A DNA stretch of 64,000 nt from Chelydra serpentina (GCA_037349315.1 JBAIAC010000027.1:10545501-10609500); one strand, 5' to 3'; counted from the first letter of the stretch, positions 11,295-23,188 are shown. Translations and numbers: made by a program. Notes: generated by a model from the letters alone, not told the origin.

Positions 11295-11757
11295 AATGCT
11301 GAAAGGGCAAAAAAAAAAAAAATCTACAAAAAATGATTCGAGGGCTGTACAAAATGCCTTACGGTCAGAGACTTAAAGAGCTCAATCTTTTTAACTTATT
11401 AAAAAGACAGAGGTGACTTGATTACAGCATAGAAGTACTTCTTGAGGAAAAAATACAGGTAGTAAATGGTATTTTAATCCAGTGGAGAAAGGCATAAAAG
11501 AACCAATGAGTGGCAGTTAAACCCAATCAATTCAAATTAGAAATCAGGTGCACGTTTTTAGCAGAGTAATTAACCATTGGAACAGATGGATTCTCCATCT
11601 TTTGGGCTCTTCTTATCAAGACTGGAAGCCGTTCTGGAAGGCATGTTTTGGTCAAACACAAGTTAATGGGCTCAATACATGGGCTAACGGTTGGCCTGTG
11701 CTACAAAGGAGGTCAGACTAGATGATCTAATAGTTCCTTCTGGCCTTAAATATATAT
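11295..11757 (+). mobile_element. CR1 LINE 3' end, sense strand
   Basis: After an A14 run (11309-11322) the sequence AAAATGATTCGAGGGCTGTA encodes a CR1 ORF2 segment of the type 'MIKGLE'. It continues through LKELNLFNLLK-like codons with frame breaks, then AATTAACCATTGGAACAGAT. The 3' UTR hallmarks are GGAGGTCAGACTAGATGATC and CCTTCTGGCCTTAAATATAT. The copy is 5'-truncated and has in-frame stops, so it is inactive. Confidence 0.85.
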
Positions 11758-13984
11758 AAGGGGCTAACTGAAAAGCAGAGGCTGAAGGAGGAGAAGAAAC
11801 ATGTGAAGTAGTGTTGATGACTGTTAGTACTGTCGATAAAGATGAATCCTTAAGGATCGCAGTAGTCCTGGCACAGATATCAAATGCTAAAATCAGAGAA
11901 TAAATGTCATAGGTTTCGATTTTGCCACCCTCCTGAGTATTGCCTCATTTCGCAAGTAATCCCAATTTCGATGGATTGGTTATTCAAGGACTTGTGCGTG
12001 CTAGCAAGTATTACGTAGCATCAGTAAAGATGGCAAAATATGGTCCACAGTAAGGACAAAAGTTGTCAGGTGTCATTGGGATAGTATTGGAAACTAAAAA
12101 CCTTGTTTGTTCATAGGACAAAAGAAGTAGGTAGAGCAGCCTCCACTGCCAGGTGAATGCTTAGCCTCTTCCAAAAGGCACCAAAAGGTTCAGTAGCTTC
12201 CAATGTAAACACTGAATCTTGTTCAATAGAAACTGAACTAAGACCATTTCCGCTTACACTGGCCACAAAACCACCTTCAGAGCCATACATTAACTGGTAA
12301 AGCAGCTGCTACAGAGCTCACTGAACTGAATAGAAAGCCTTTGGATTATTAATGGGGGGAAGCCTATAAAATAAATGCACACAGAGTATGTGGATTTCCT
12401 ACAAAACAAGCATGCGTTCCTGAAAGAAAACAGTTGTTTTAAGTCAACTGGACTAAATGAATACAGATGCTCTTATGTGCAGCTAGTTATACAGCTATAT
12501 TAACAATGCACACACAGCTCAGAGACTAGCAGGCAAAGACCTGAGGGTGGCCTATCCGTCCCTCCTAGATGGATAGATAAACTCAGCATAATCATTGCCT
12601 TCCGATCTATGCAGTTTCCCACTTCCCCACGTTATTTGCTTCAATCTGCACAAGGTGGATGGAAAGATGACTTTTTATATGGCTATCTAAGTAGAGCAGC
12701 AGAAGAGACTGAGTTTTTAATTGAATGCACTGCTAGCAATGCAGCAACAATTCACACAAGTAGCTTCAACTGCCCAGAATTTCCAGAGGAAATCGACACA
12801 GCAGCTGCATGAGCCATCATTGTCAAGAGCACTAATGATTCTATCCTGTGCACACTTCCAGTAGAAAGGCAACTTATTAGCAAGGCTTTCTGTCCACTCT
12901 GTAATTTGAAGCTAAACACCTGTCATAATGAAAATAACTATGAGCACCGAATGATACTGCATATGGCTAGCATGCTGGTTTTCTGGCTGGTATCCACATT
13001 TCAATGGGATGTCGGTTTCACAAATCTGCCTTGAACATTAAGCCCAAAATGAGTGGGTGGTTTAAGTGGTGTTTGGTTTTGCTTGCGGGGAGTGTGTGTG
13101 TGGGGGGGGGGGAGGGTGCGAGGAAGAAGTCTGAGAATCCTCCTACTCTGAAAGTCGAGTGGGATTGAGGAGCCCATATTGATGACTAGCGTTGTGGGGT
13201 GGAGCTCAGAGCAAAGAAGATGAGGAAGGCTACAGTGAGTCCTTGGGCCCTCTCCTGTCAAGGGGGCCAAGGACAGGAAAGACCGAAAAACTACAGAAGT
13301 GAAGTGAGCTGCTGTGGTGGGGCTTGTCAAAGGGGCAAGACCCAGGGGAGGTAGCCTGGAGGTTGGTGTTCCTAAAGAAGAGGAGGGAGCTGGGGAGAAG
13401 CTAGACTTTTCTGCAAAGACTTGAGCAAATGAGCTCCATAAGTGAATGAGCAAATGAGCTCCATAAGTCTGTTGGATGAAATTAACTAGGTCTTTTTAGC
13501 AATATTTATTCAATTCCCAATAGGGAAAAATAGACAGAAATCTCAATGTGTGTCAGTGGGGCTCTAGCTTTTCCGGTCTAATATTATGCAGAGGTAACCA
13601 TCAATAGTGTGTGCATGGCTTGAACCAAAATAATTTCTCAGGGATTTTGAAGCATGAAAACCAACGCCTTCTCATCTATTGTGTTTTTCATGTTCATCTG
13701 GCTAATGATCTCTTAATGTATGTATTTATCTCACAAACGTAATGATAAACAGGTGCGGAGTTCCCATTACATAAACCAGACATAGTAGAAGCAGCCCTAC
13801 TGTACTTGGTAAGTGTGCAGGGATGATTTGAGAGATTTGCTGCATACATCTGTCGTGCTTTAATTAATGAAAGACTGATTCAATTACTGATCTGCTTGCT
13901 AACCTGAAAATATAGCAGTGCAGAGAGAATTAGCAACTAGAGCCAGCCTTTAAATACAATGGGGCATTTTTGCTGCTCTCCCCA
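11758..13984. other. No gene seen; G-rich patch and tandem duplication
   Basis: No exon or transposon is recognised. A G-rich run at about 13089-13117 and the tandem repeat at 13423-13468 are local features. The 150-codon minus-strand frame at 13001-13453 is rich in Pro, Ser and Leu and spans both, which is typical of a chance frame in purine/pyrimidine-skewed DNA. Confidence 0.5.
13423..13468. repeat. Tandem duplication, 25-bp period
   Basis: The 20-mer GAGCAAATGAGCTCCATAAG begins at 13423 and again at 13448, with GAAT in between. The two copies are identical over 21 bases, so the duplication is recent on this scale. Each copy contains the palindrome GAGCTC. Confidence 0.9.

Positions 13985-14018
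<34 letters not shown>
13985..14018. repeat. Compound (AT)n(AG)n microsatellite
   Basis: Eight to nine TA/AT units at 13985-14000 pass directly into nine AG units at 14001-14018. Confidence 0.95.
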
Positions 14019-14130
14019 TAAAATGTTCCTCTTGTCTGTAATATGCCTAGTAGAACTACATTGTAATAAAAAAGAAGAGGAAATGTGAGCACATTTCATA
14101 TAACACATTTACAAAAGCTCTGTCTGGTGA

Positions 14131-14313
14131 GGAGAGATGGACTTGTGGTTAAAGCACTAAACTAGATCTCCAGGAGATCTAGGATCAATTTCTTGTTCTG
14201 CCACAGACCTCCTGTGTGACCTTGATCAGGTCACAATCACTTTGAGCCTCAGTTCCCCTCTGTAAAATGGGAGCAATAATTCTTCCTTGCCCTCTTCATC
14301 TGCCTTGTCTACT
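14131..14313 (+). repeat. MIR-like tRNA-derived SINE
   Basis: The order is that of a MIR/CORE-type SINE: GTGGTTAAAGCACTAAACTA (tRNA-like head), CCAGGAGATCTAGGATCAAT, TTCTGCCACAGACCTCCTGT, GTGACCTTGATCAGGTCAC, then CTCAGTTCCCCTCTGTAAAA. Similar copies are at 17885-18060 and 44634-44870 (sense) and 50522-50760 and 55628-56040 (antisense). Confidence 0.75.
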
Positions 14314-14410
14314 TATAGACTTTAAGGCCAGAAGGGACCATCATGATCATCTAGTGTGACCTCCTGCACATCACAGGCCCACAGAACCTCACCCATCTAC
14401 TCCTGCAATA
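14314..14410 (-). mobile_element. CR1 LINE 3' tail, antisense
   Basis: The sequence TAGACTTTAAGGCCAGAAGG, then GATCATCTAGTGTGACCTCC, is the reverse complement of the CR1 3' UTR hallmark (GTCAGACTAGATGATC...CTTCTGGCCTTAAA at 11700-11750). Only about 95 bp remain. Confidence 0.8.
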
Positions 14411-14459
14411 GGCCCATAACTTCTCGGTGAGTCAATTAAGTCCTTACATTTTGAGTACT

Positions 14460-14807
14460 GGAAGCCCGCCTCTGCACCCCCACTGCACCACTGACTGGGA
14501 GCTGCCCGTGGTAAGCCCATGTGCCCAACCCTATGCCCCAATCCCCTGCCCCAGCCCTGAGCCCCCCCAAACCTGGAGCCCCTTCCTGCACCCCAAACCC
14601 TCATCCCCAACTCAACCCCAGAGCCTGCACCCAGAGCCCTGACCTCCTCCCACACCTCATCCCCCTTCCCCAGGCCAGAGCCCCCTCCCACATCCTGAAC
14701 CCATTCTTGGCCCACATCCCAAACCCCTCACCCCCAGATCCATTGGGTTGCGGGCATCAACAATTTTCTTCAACTGTGTCGCCAGAATTTTTTTTTTTAA
14801 ACCACTG
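14460..14807. mobile_element. C-rich repeat ending in a hAT-like terminus (fragment)
   Basis: The stretch is extremely C-rich on the plus strand, built of imperfect CCCCAGCCCTGAGCCCCC-like and CACCCCAAACCC-like units. It ends TTTAAACCACTG at 14807, whose reverse complement CAGTGGTTTAAA is the hAT/Charlie-type terminal motif. The matching left end is not present, so this is a truncated copy, or its other end was lost next to the CR1 tail at 14314-14410. Two plus-strand frames (71 and 109 codons) come only from the repetitive C-rich composition. Confidence 0.5.
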
Positions 14808-15428
14808 GTTTAGGGTATTCATTGCTCATGGTATTAATGGACAAACATAAGATGAACTATTTGTTAACATCTGGTATTTCTCCATCTGCCTGGAAGCTGT
14901 AGTGGGAAGCAGGTACCTTTGATCCATCACCAGCCAGTATAAGATCAGAGCCCTTAGGTAGTTTGGATTGATCAGATGTCTGCATCAGATTTGCAGCATC
15001 CTCAAAGGAGTGAAAGGTAGAAAGAGGAAAATAAAGTGAATTCAAAAATAAGATGGTGTAGAATAGCAAATAAAAGCCAAACAACATTTCCTCATGACTG
15101 AGATCCATCAGATTGGTATGACAGGGTCAATGGATGCGGATAAAGTAAGAATGATCTCAATGTTTTGTCTAAGTCTTGAACCAAGTCAGAATATTATTTA
15201 TATAAGAGTTTCAGAAAGTTGAATAAAACCTTTGTTAAGCCTTCTAATTTTCACATCTCTCTCAAAATTCTACAGACCCATATTTAGTTGTGATGTGTAT
15301 GAAGTCCTCACACTGATGAGATCAGTGCAATAAACCTTGTGAACAGGCCTCTGTATATGGTGCACCTTGGAATGTGGGCACCTGTAGTTTATAGGGATAG
15401 CTTGCCTATACTATATCCACTGTTTTGC
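14808..15428. other. No gene seen
   Basis: AT-rich, no recognised repeat. The minus-strand frame 14857-15108 (83 codons) has no recognisable product. Confidence 0.5.
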
Positions 15429-16720
15429 ATGTTGGGAACCCCAAGGTGCAACACTCACACTATAGGACTTCTATATTTACAAATAGTTTATTAATACATT
15501 TAGCACAGGTACAAACACCCCAACTCACTAAGGTAGACAGAGATACTACGGAATGTACATCTGCACATCTATATACTCACACAATCCCTTGCAAGAACTC
15601 CTAAGAGCTCACACTTCCATAGGCAATCACTGAACTTCTATCCATTGTTGTTCAACCTTAGAATGAATATGTAAACCCCAATACTTGCTGGAGGATATTG
15701 TAGCTGGTCAAGCTCCCCTTTCTGGACACTTACCAGACTGCCGTATTAAGACCCACACGCCTAGATTGGTTGCTTTTTTAAGCTTCTCTGGGTCTTAGTA
15801 GACACCAGCCACCATCTCTGGCCCACTCTTCCTGGGCACATGCTGTGTTTGGTATCCCTTTTCAGCAGTGGGATCCAGTGGCCAAGGTAGTCATTACTCT
15901 TGAATGTTTTTTGAGATTTGGACTGGTGTCCTTTCAGAGTTCTAGGTTTCCTCTCCAGGACTTCACTCCTCCAGGTTAACCTGGTCTTCCGAATCATGGA
16001 GTCTCCTGTCAGCCCCCTCAGCCAGCTTCCTTTATCTTTGGCTGGTCCCACAGTCATTAACAGGTCTCCTCTCACTCAGGATACCTGCCTCTTTGAGTCC
16101 CCGGATCAATGTCTCAGGATATGTCTACATTACAAGTGCTGTAGCTATGCCACTGCAGAGCTGCAGTGTAGACCTATCCTGAGAGGTTAAGGAGGGACTC
16201 AAACAGAAGGTGTTTTTCTGTTGCTGTAGTAAATCCACCTCTCAGAGGCAGCAGCCAGGTCAACAGAACCTGTAGCTAGGTCGACCTAAGTTTTAGGTGT
16301 AAACCAGACCTTTGAAAGCCTTTGAGGTTTTAAACCCCTGCTCTGACACCTCTTTCTCTTTGTTCCCTTCTGCAGATTTTCCATTCCTTAAAACCCTTGC
16401 TCTCTGCAGACATGCTGGATAAAACTGATTTCACCTAGGGTGCAGCCATCCCATTGTTCTGCTCAGACAAGACTTATTCAGGTGTTGATGGTCCTTCATG
16501 ACTATCCTATTCACAGACAGACCCGCAGGAGCTCCTCCTTGTCACCTTAGTGCAAGGAGTATGATGCAAGAATACAGTAAAGAAAATCATAAGGGTTTAA
16601 ACAGAGTTCATAATCTCAAACAGAATTCATATGTTGTACATAGATTCCACAAATCACAGATGTCCTTTGAAAACCTTGCCCAGCTTCTCACTACTCCCTG
16701 AAATCATTAGTAGATAAAGA
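15429..16720 (-). repeat. Possible decayed LTR-type sequence, antisense
   Basis: Read on the minus strand, the sequence contains AATAAA (15487-15492 on the plus strand is TTTATT) about 60 bp before GGGGTTCCCAACA at 15429, which would be a CA-ending terminus. The rest is moderately GC-rich compared with its flanks and is interrupted by the repeat at 16117-16312. I could not find a matching second boundary or target duplication, so both the class and the right limit are tentative. Confidence 0.25.
16117..16312 (-). mobile_element. GTCTACA-ended MITE-like element
   Basis: Its ends are GGATATGTCTACATTACAAG on the left and GGTGTAAACCAGACCT on the right. The interior GTAAATCCACCTCTCAGAGG matches the opposite-strand copy at 57174-57459 (there CTCTCAGGGAGGTGGATTAA), so both belong to one family. 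No coding capacity. Target duplication is not clear. Confidence 0.7.
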
Positions 16721-17802
16721 CCGACAGTTCTTTCTCCATGCTGGCATCCATAGGCTCTCATTTATTTATTACTTGTTATTAGCTTGTAGTCCTCAGCTTC
16801 AGCCGTGGCAATGAAATGCAAAACTAAACGGAGCTTTTGCAAAATGGAGATATCATTGCATCCCCAAGTCACAGATGCTGATGGCAAATATTCAGTGATC
16901 AGCTCATCTCAAGTTTCCTTAGACATGTTTTGTGAGATGCCAACACAGGTGTAAATCTGGGTTAAATCATAGGCATTACTCTTTGGAGTTACTCCAGATG
17001 TACACTAATGTCAGAGCAGAATTTAGCCTTAAATGCACGGTACCTTGCGGGTCAGATAAGATACTCTTAATGAATTTTGCTAGGAGTTAGAGCGGGAATG
17101 TAAGAATTGTGCCAGACAGCCATTAGTACATTCACAAAGCATTGCTAAAGAACAAACTGGCATACAGGCTGAACCTTAATACTATACTACCCGTACTGTG
17201 TTAAATACTTCCCTCACTTAAGCAGTTTGGGTCCATGTCTTCTCAAGCAGTAACCTCTATCTACTTAGACTGCCAGACAGGTAGATAAGAGCTATAGATC
17301 CTCCTAGGTGTTCATTAAACTGGTAGTCTAGAAAATGCCTGCATTTTAAAGGTTAACACAGATTTCTAAAAACAGATTGAGAAAGCCGAGTTCCCAATTA
17401 ATATGCCAACATTTTGGAAACACTCCAGGAAAGATGTAAAATGCTTTATGCATACAGTAGCTGAGAGACTATCCATGATAACAGCCAATATTCTGTCAAA
17501 GTTGATCTTGTAATCACTCAAATTGGGCTTCAATGCTTGAAAGGCTATTGTGTGATTGACTCATTCTCCCAAGTCTCCATATATCAGGCGATGGTTCACC
17601 TAACACACATGCACACTCAAAAAAGACATGATGTTATAAATAACAGGCCAGTCCTCAGTGAGGATCAGAAACACCAGACGAGGTGCAGAAGTGAAAACAA
17701 GAATTTTTCAATCATACAGAAAATACAATTAACCGCAGGTTTATATGGAGATGATATGGACTAATAGATCTGTGACTACCCCCATTAGATGCAATGGTGC
17801 AT
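16721..17802. other. No gene seen; one weak palindromic repeat
   Basis: At about 16949-17030, GGTGTAAATCTGGGTTAAAT and GGAGTTACTCCAGATGTACA form a decayed hairpin-like repeat. The rest is AT-rich with short chance frames. Confidence 0.45.
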
Positions 17803-17825
17803 GGGGGGGAGGGGGGAGGGAGGGG
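17803..17825 (+). other. G-run cluster, G-quadruplex-type motif
   Basis: Four G-runs of 7, 6, 3 and 4 separated by single A residues fit the usual G3+N1-7 pattern with the shortest possible loops. It stands alone in AT-rich sequence. Confidence 0.8.
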
Positions 17826-17884
17826 AAGACATCCTGAGGATTACCCATCCTGTTTTTAATCTAGCTATTAAACTAGAAATAGTA

Positions 17885-18060
17885 TGGCCCAGTCGACTGG
17901 AGCACAGAGCAGGGAGTTGAGAACTTGGTTCTTCTATTCTAGGCTCTGCAACTACCTGGTATATGGCCTTGGTAAAGTCATTGAAACTCTCAGTTTCTCA
18001 TGCTGTCATGGTTTTTATAGCAATCACAAACATTTCACTGCCCCCTTGTGCTCCCTCACT
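17885..18060 (+). repeat. MIR-like SINE, diverged
   Basis: The order GAGCACAGAGCAGGGAGTTG, GGTTCTTCTATTCTAGGCTC, TGCAACTACCTGGTATATGG, CCTTGGTAAAGTCATTGAAA, CTCAGTTTCTCATGCTGTCA parallels the MIR-like copy at 14131-14313 (head, B-box-like region and core). Confidence 0.6.
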
Positions 18061-18075
18061 TGTTTCTCATATACT

Positions 18076-18140
18076 TAAGCCCTGATCCCATAAAGAGTTA
18101 TACACATAGTTAACTTTACACATTGTGAGTAGCCCCATGG
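18076..18140. repeat. Half of a palindromic 'CCTGATCC' repeat
   Basis: It reads AAGCCCTGATCCCATAAAGA, GTTAACTTTACACATTGTGA, GTAGCCCCATGG. This is one arm of the repeat whose fuller copies are at 40930-41049, 55801-55929 and 61843-61978. Confidence 0.5.
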
Positions 18141-20859
18141 CCTTTAGGGTAGGATCCATCTTTTCACTATATGTGTGTACAATGCCTAGCATAATGAGAT
18201 GCTGATCCCTGACTAAGGCCTCAAAACATAATATATTGCCATTAGTATTATTAGAGTTCCTGTGCATGAATAATAAGTTACGGAAATAACTGACGTTGAT
18301 GAAAGTCAAGGACTGGAAGTATTTATTAGAGTCAGATTTAATATGGGCAGCAGCTAAAGCATTTCCACACACACATTTCATATCCTTTTTGTTTAAACTC
18401 TTGCAACTTTGATGGGCACTTTTCAAACTCATTGTAATGTCACTGCCAGCTTCACTACTGCCATGGATATAGCATGGCATGTTTTCTAAACTACTGGGGA
18501 TGGAATTTCCTCAGAGACCTTAAGATATGCTGATACTGCATGGAAAAGTTTGGGAAAAAATGTTCTCTTTGAAAACAATTCTGCTCATATAGCAGTTATC
18601 CTCTGCAAATAACATGGCTTGTTCTTTCTTTAATGAGAGTATTTGCATGAAAACCAGATCCTTGCATCCTACAAGTTCATCAGCTCTTGCCGTTTCCCTC
18701 TTCCCCCCTTTTGAAATCAATCCTTTGGTTTGGGACAACATAATTTTTAGGTCACTAGCTGTGATGTTACAAACAGAGGATTATGAATTCTGGCAGGAGA
18801 ATCATTAACTCTTGAGTCGCAGAGATCCTGTTTATGAAACTTCACTTAGTAATAAAGAATGGGAAAGATAGAAAGTGTTGGTTACAGTAACTGGATGTAG
18901 TTCCATTGAAGTAAACAAACAGTACTCTGAGGTTCTGCCCCACATTATATAAGCAACAGAGCGTCTCTCAGTTGTCCAGGAAGCATGTGTTACCAACAAT
19001 GGGCGTTCAGGGAGATTGGAGACATACAAAAGCACTTCATGCCATGTAGAGATGTTACCCCACATGTCCATGTGGGAAACGTTGGCTCTTATGCTATTGT
19101 AGAAAAATAATTGCTAGGAGACACCTTTCTTCTGAAGCCACCCATATGGGTTCAAAAATGAATCACAAGAATAGGTGTAAGCATGAAAGACAAATCAACT
19201 GTCCTTCTCATGGTGCTTACATTAATGCTTTCTCCCCCATGACATTCACTCTCGATTATACACAACAGATCTGTAAGTCTCTCATCCCTACAAAGAATAA
19301 ACAAACCTGAAAGCTATGCCTATACAATATGATCTGGAGGTTATTTGATTCATGAAAGTTACTGTGCACTTAACATTATCCACTAGAACAGAAGAAAAAT
19401 GGCTTAGTCATAAGCACTTTTCCATACTCCCCCTCATGCCAACTGCCTTCTGACTCATTTTGTGCAGAACACATTTCCAAACAAAGGATAAAGTAGCAGA
19501 AAACCAGCCGAAAGCCAGCCTTTGACATATGTGTCTCCTTTGCGTTTGAACACCTTGTTTTCTCTTCATCTGTCTAAGTACTTATCTGGCTGCCATTTCC
19601 ATATATCTGAGAGCCTCCCAAACACTTAAACACAAACAATAACAGACTATCTGACAGTAGCTTTCAGCCCTCATATTAGAACCGCTCTTCCCTCGCTCCC
19701 CCCTGCCAGTGTAGTGGGTGTGTTGTGCGTGGAGAACTCACTTTGGGGGAAGCTAAGATGTAGAAATTAGTTTTGCATTGCATTCTGAAAGAGGTGAGGT
19801 ACAGCTCCTTTGTGTACCTCTAGCTCCTTTGTGCTTGGTTTATTTTTAGTATGGTACCATGAGCTGCAGCTCACTTGTCTAATCAGAAATTAGACCATGT
19901 GTTCATTCATCTAATGAATGTTCAGCTGAATCAAATGTTGCCTGCAGCACTAACTACATGTAGTCACTTATTAATTTTTTTTTAATTACAGGTTTTAGAA
20001 CATTGTATTTAAGTACAAGGGTTCAGTGTTTTGTTGAAAATATTTAAAAAAAATAGAGAAACTGTTTTAGAAGCCGAATTCTGCCAGTTATAATTGACAG
20101 GTTAAGAAGCCTGACCAAAATTGAGATATCCACACATGCCAAAACACTAGAACATGTGCTTAAGTTTCAGTACAGCAAGTAGTCCCACCCACGTGTGTCT
20201 TTGCCCTTGGCTTGTATTAAAATGGCAGCTATTTTACATTGGTGAGAAAGGTCCCTCACTGATAGGAGAGCTCATGTACTCAGAGTTGTTAAGCACATGT
20301 TCTAATGCTTTGGAGAATCAGGATCAGACTGCTCAACACCTTGCAAGATGAAGGCTTACAAAACAGTAGGTGAAGAATGCCCAGGGAATTGAAGGTAGGA
20401 AAATGCAATTGCCCAAATAGGAACCATCCCCCAAAAATGCTATGGGATCTTTTGTGTTTGTTCAGGACTGTTTGGGAGCTCAGTTTCACATCTCCTCTGA
20501 AAGCCCAATGACACCTAGTGAACGGAGGTAGCCAGGAAAGCAGCTTCTTAAAAACAAATCTGATAAAATGTAGCTAGCTCCGAGGAGGAATTGCAAGGGA
20601 CCTTTCAGTCTGGTCTAAAAATAGCTGCAATTTTAATATGCTCCCAGAGGAAGACATTTATGGAGGAGCATGACTAAACATCTCATCAGACACATTCCAG
20701 CTCTCACAGCAGCTCCAGTCCCTGTATCTCTAACCCCCTCCCCTACTTCTAAGGCTCCTACTGAACATCACTGAAAGAAGCGAATATACATCACTGTTTT
20801 CTTCACAGCTAAAACATTTATGAAAAACATTATTAATGGAAAACAATGTGCAAATAAGA
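18141..20859. other. No gene seen
   Basis: AT-rich, mostly without recognised repeats. Weak halves of the 'GTGCTTAAG' palindromic repeat occur at about 20150-20190 and 20285-20335, facing each other. Minus-strand frames up to 137 codons (18067-18480) have no recognisable product. Confidence 0.5.
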
Positions 20860-21400
20860 TGCCTATTTCTAACAGTGAGGGTAATTAACCACTGGAATAG
20901 ATTACCAGGGGATGTGGTAAATTCATCATTTGAAGTCCAGTGAAGATCAGGGCCGGTGCTATCACTAGGCGACCCTAGGCGGTCGCCTAGGGTGCCAGGA
21001 TTTGGGGGGCAGCCACGGCCCACAGATGAGGGGGCTGAGCTGCTGGTGAGTGGGGAGATTAGCCGCCACAGGGTGTGAGGAGCCGGCTGCCGCGGCTTGC
21101 AGGCTGAGCTGCAGCAGGGGAGCTGCCGCGGCGGGGGGGAGCTGGCTGCCGTGGGGGGGGGTCGGCATTAGCTGAGGGGCGGGCGCAGGGCTGGTGCAAG
21201 GAAGTTTCGCCTAGGGCGCAAAACTTCCTTGCAGCGGCCCTGGTGAAGATTCGGTGCCTTTCTAAGAAAGATTCTCTAGTTCAACCACAAATTGCTCGGA
21301 TTAAATACAGTAACAACAACGTGAAATTCAAGGGTCTGAATTATGCGGGAGATAAGATGAGAGGACTGTAATACAGTAGTCCTTTCTGACTTTAACATCT
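20860..21400 (+). mobile_element. CR1 LINE 3' end, interrupted by a hAT-type element
   Basis: The left part contains AGTGAGGGTAATTAACCACT and GGAATAGATTACCAGGGGAT, the CR1 ORF2 end as at 11570-11600. The right part resumes at 21251 with TCTAAGAAAGATTCTCTAGT and ends in AGTCCTTTCTGACTTTAACA, a decayed form of the tail CTTCTGGCCTTAA. Removing 20948-21242 and one 8-bp duplication rejoins them. Confidence 0.8.
20948..21242. mobile_element. Non-autonomous hAT-type DNA transposon, 295 bp
   Basis: Begins CAGGGCCGGTGCTA and ends with the near complement TGCAGCGGCCCTG. Perfect 8-bp duplications GTGAAGAT flank it (20940-20947 and 21243-21250). The interior is GC-rich with many CCGC/GCAG units. A second internal inverted pair, AGGAAGTTTCGCCTAGGGCG and CAAAACTTCCTT, lies near the right end, and GGCGACC...GGTCGCC lies near the left. 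It has no transposase. It resembles the 321-bp element at 2686 in terminus and composition but the interior differs. Confidence 0.9.
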
Positions 21401-22560
21401 TTGAAAATAAGGAGGACATTTATTTTCAGTGTTACTATCTTCACAACAGACTATTTCATTAGCTTCTTTACTGAAAGGCCTTATTTTTGCTGGCTTTTGT
21501 TGAGGTTATATTTATGCTTTGTTGGGAAGGGAGGTTTGTTGATAAACTAATGTCGCTGCACCAGTGCAAACTCCTAGTTTAGTCACAATACGTCTGCATA
21601 AACTGGGGTTTGTACCAGTATGGCGTACCCTGGCTACACTTTATGCACTGCATCAACACTAGGACTTGCTCTTGTGCAGCTCTCTGGATGGTGCATAAAA
21701 CCCCAGCATGGACAAGGCCCAAGTTTCCCAAGATTCTGGACTACCACCTTAGGAAAATATTGCTCCGCTGGTGTAAACCTCGTGAGCTAAGATTTTCAAA
21801 GGAATTTAAGAGTTGGGTACCCAGCTCTTTCTGTGGGCGTTTCACCTCCAGCTCTCATAGGGTCCTTTGAAAATCCCAGCTACTGACTGCAATCACAGGC
21901 ATCAAGTAGCAATATTAATTCTAAGTTTGGGGGGGGGAAAGTAATGAATAGATGTGATTAAAAAGTATTAGATGTAACTGCTAATGGACTGAATTCTATT
22001 CTAGCATAGTTCATTTTGTGGCTCTTTTTTCTAGCTGCTTAACAGACCAGGATAATAGAATTGCAGTGGAAATGTTACTAAGGAGCCTTGCACCTCGGCC
22101 TCAACGCAACAGAGAAGAAATGTGGGATACTGATTTGGTTCATAAAATGTAGGGCAAATGACCAAAATAGAAGATGTAGCAGAAATTAGTAGAGTGGAAA
22201 ACTCCAAATGACGTGCTAATAATCCCTTCCATTAACACAGTGTCTGGTGACACATTTTGTAATTCAATACAATTGTTAGCACATTATGCTGATGGGGTAA
22301 GACACTGAAAGGTCATTCTGAAAGAAAAGCCAATTTCATGCCAAAGTTTGTTAAAATTCCATTAAGTTCAAAGTCGTTCCCCTCCCTCCCCCACAACTTT
22401 CTCTTCATTGTTTTTTTTTTTTTTTAAGCACAATGATGTCAAGAAAACAGGTTGTACAGTACATGAAAAATCAGCTGTCATAATGGGCTGCAGTATCACA
22501 CCTTGCACACTACAGCCTATTCTCTAGAAATAACACAAAGGACAAAAATGAAGGCACTTA
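21401..22560. other. No gene seen; two decayed palindromic repeats
   Basis: At about 21535-21720 a GTCGCTGCACCAGTGCAAAC...ATGGACAAGGCCC stretch looks like a decayed MITE. At 21788-21880, TAAGATTTTCAAAGGAATTT faces GGGTCCTTTGAAAATCCCAG. A T15 run is at 22411-22425. Confidence 0.5.
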
Positions 22561-22650
22561 TGGTCTGATTTTCAAAAGGAATGAGCAACCCCAGCTCCCA
22601 CTGATTTCAGTGGGAGCTTCAGTTGCTCAGGCCTCTTGGAAATCAGGCCA
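22561..22650. repeat. 90-bp palindromic MITE-like repeat
   Basis: The two 44-bp arms match at about 36 positions when one is reverse-complemented. They read TGGTCTGATTTTCAAAAGGA inward on the left and TGGCCTGATTTCCAAGAGG inward on the right, with GAGCAAC in both and the centre AGCTCCCACTGATTTCAGTG. There is almost no loop, so the whole unit is one hairpin. Confidence 0.8.
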
Positions 22651-23188
22651 TTTCTGAATAGAACATAATAAAAAGACACTACATCGCAGCATATATAAAT
22701 GTATTATTCTCTCCCTATGACTGCCATTTGATGGGGAAGAGAGAATAGGTAGTGGCTAATTTGCAATGGCCAGCTAATAATCATTGCTAACCAAACAGGA
22801 TTTCTACATAAATAGAATAGAAAGGATGGGGGCGGGGGCAAATTCTGATCTCATCTTCATATACATTCATAACAATTCCATTGATTATTCACTTCTGGTC
22901 TCTCACTATCAGGATCCCACCCATCAAGTTTCATATCAGCATAGGGTAGCTTATTCCATGCATACAGAAGGATTGGGGGATTCATGTCCCATAGATATAC
23001 CTAATAAAACAAGCTCACAGTATTTATAAAAGGCAACATTAAAGGGACCCACCACAACTAGGTCAGTTTGTGCTGATGGAGTGGGAATGTACATCTAAAA
23101 TGGCTTAATGAGCTACTTGGAGATTATAGAGCACTTGTGGGCTCTTGCTCTAAACTGATCCTTGGGACCAGACTAATAACCTGAGGTT
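22651..23188. other. No gene seen
   Basis: AT-rich sequence without recognised repeats up to the CR1 tail at 23189. Confidence 0.5.

Noticed and set aside
13001..13453. 150-codon minus-strand open frame as a gene
   Set aside because: Product is Pro/Ser/Leu-rich low-complexity sequence through a G-rich run and a tandem duplication. It has no recognisable domain.
14427..14850. Pro-rich 71- and 109-codon frames, with a 108-codon frame on the other strand
   Set aside because: All are produced by the C-rich repetitive hAT-like fragment.
15429..16720. Full ERV provirus
   Set aside because: Only weak LTR-like signals are present, with no second LTR, primer-binding site or gag/pol/env-like frames in the neighbouring sequence.
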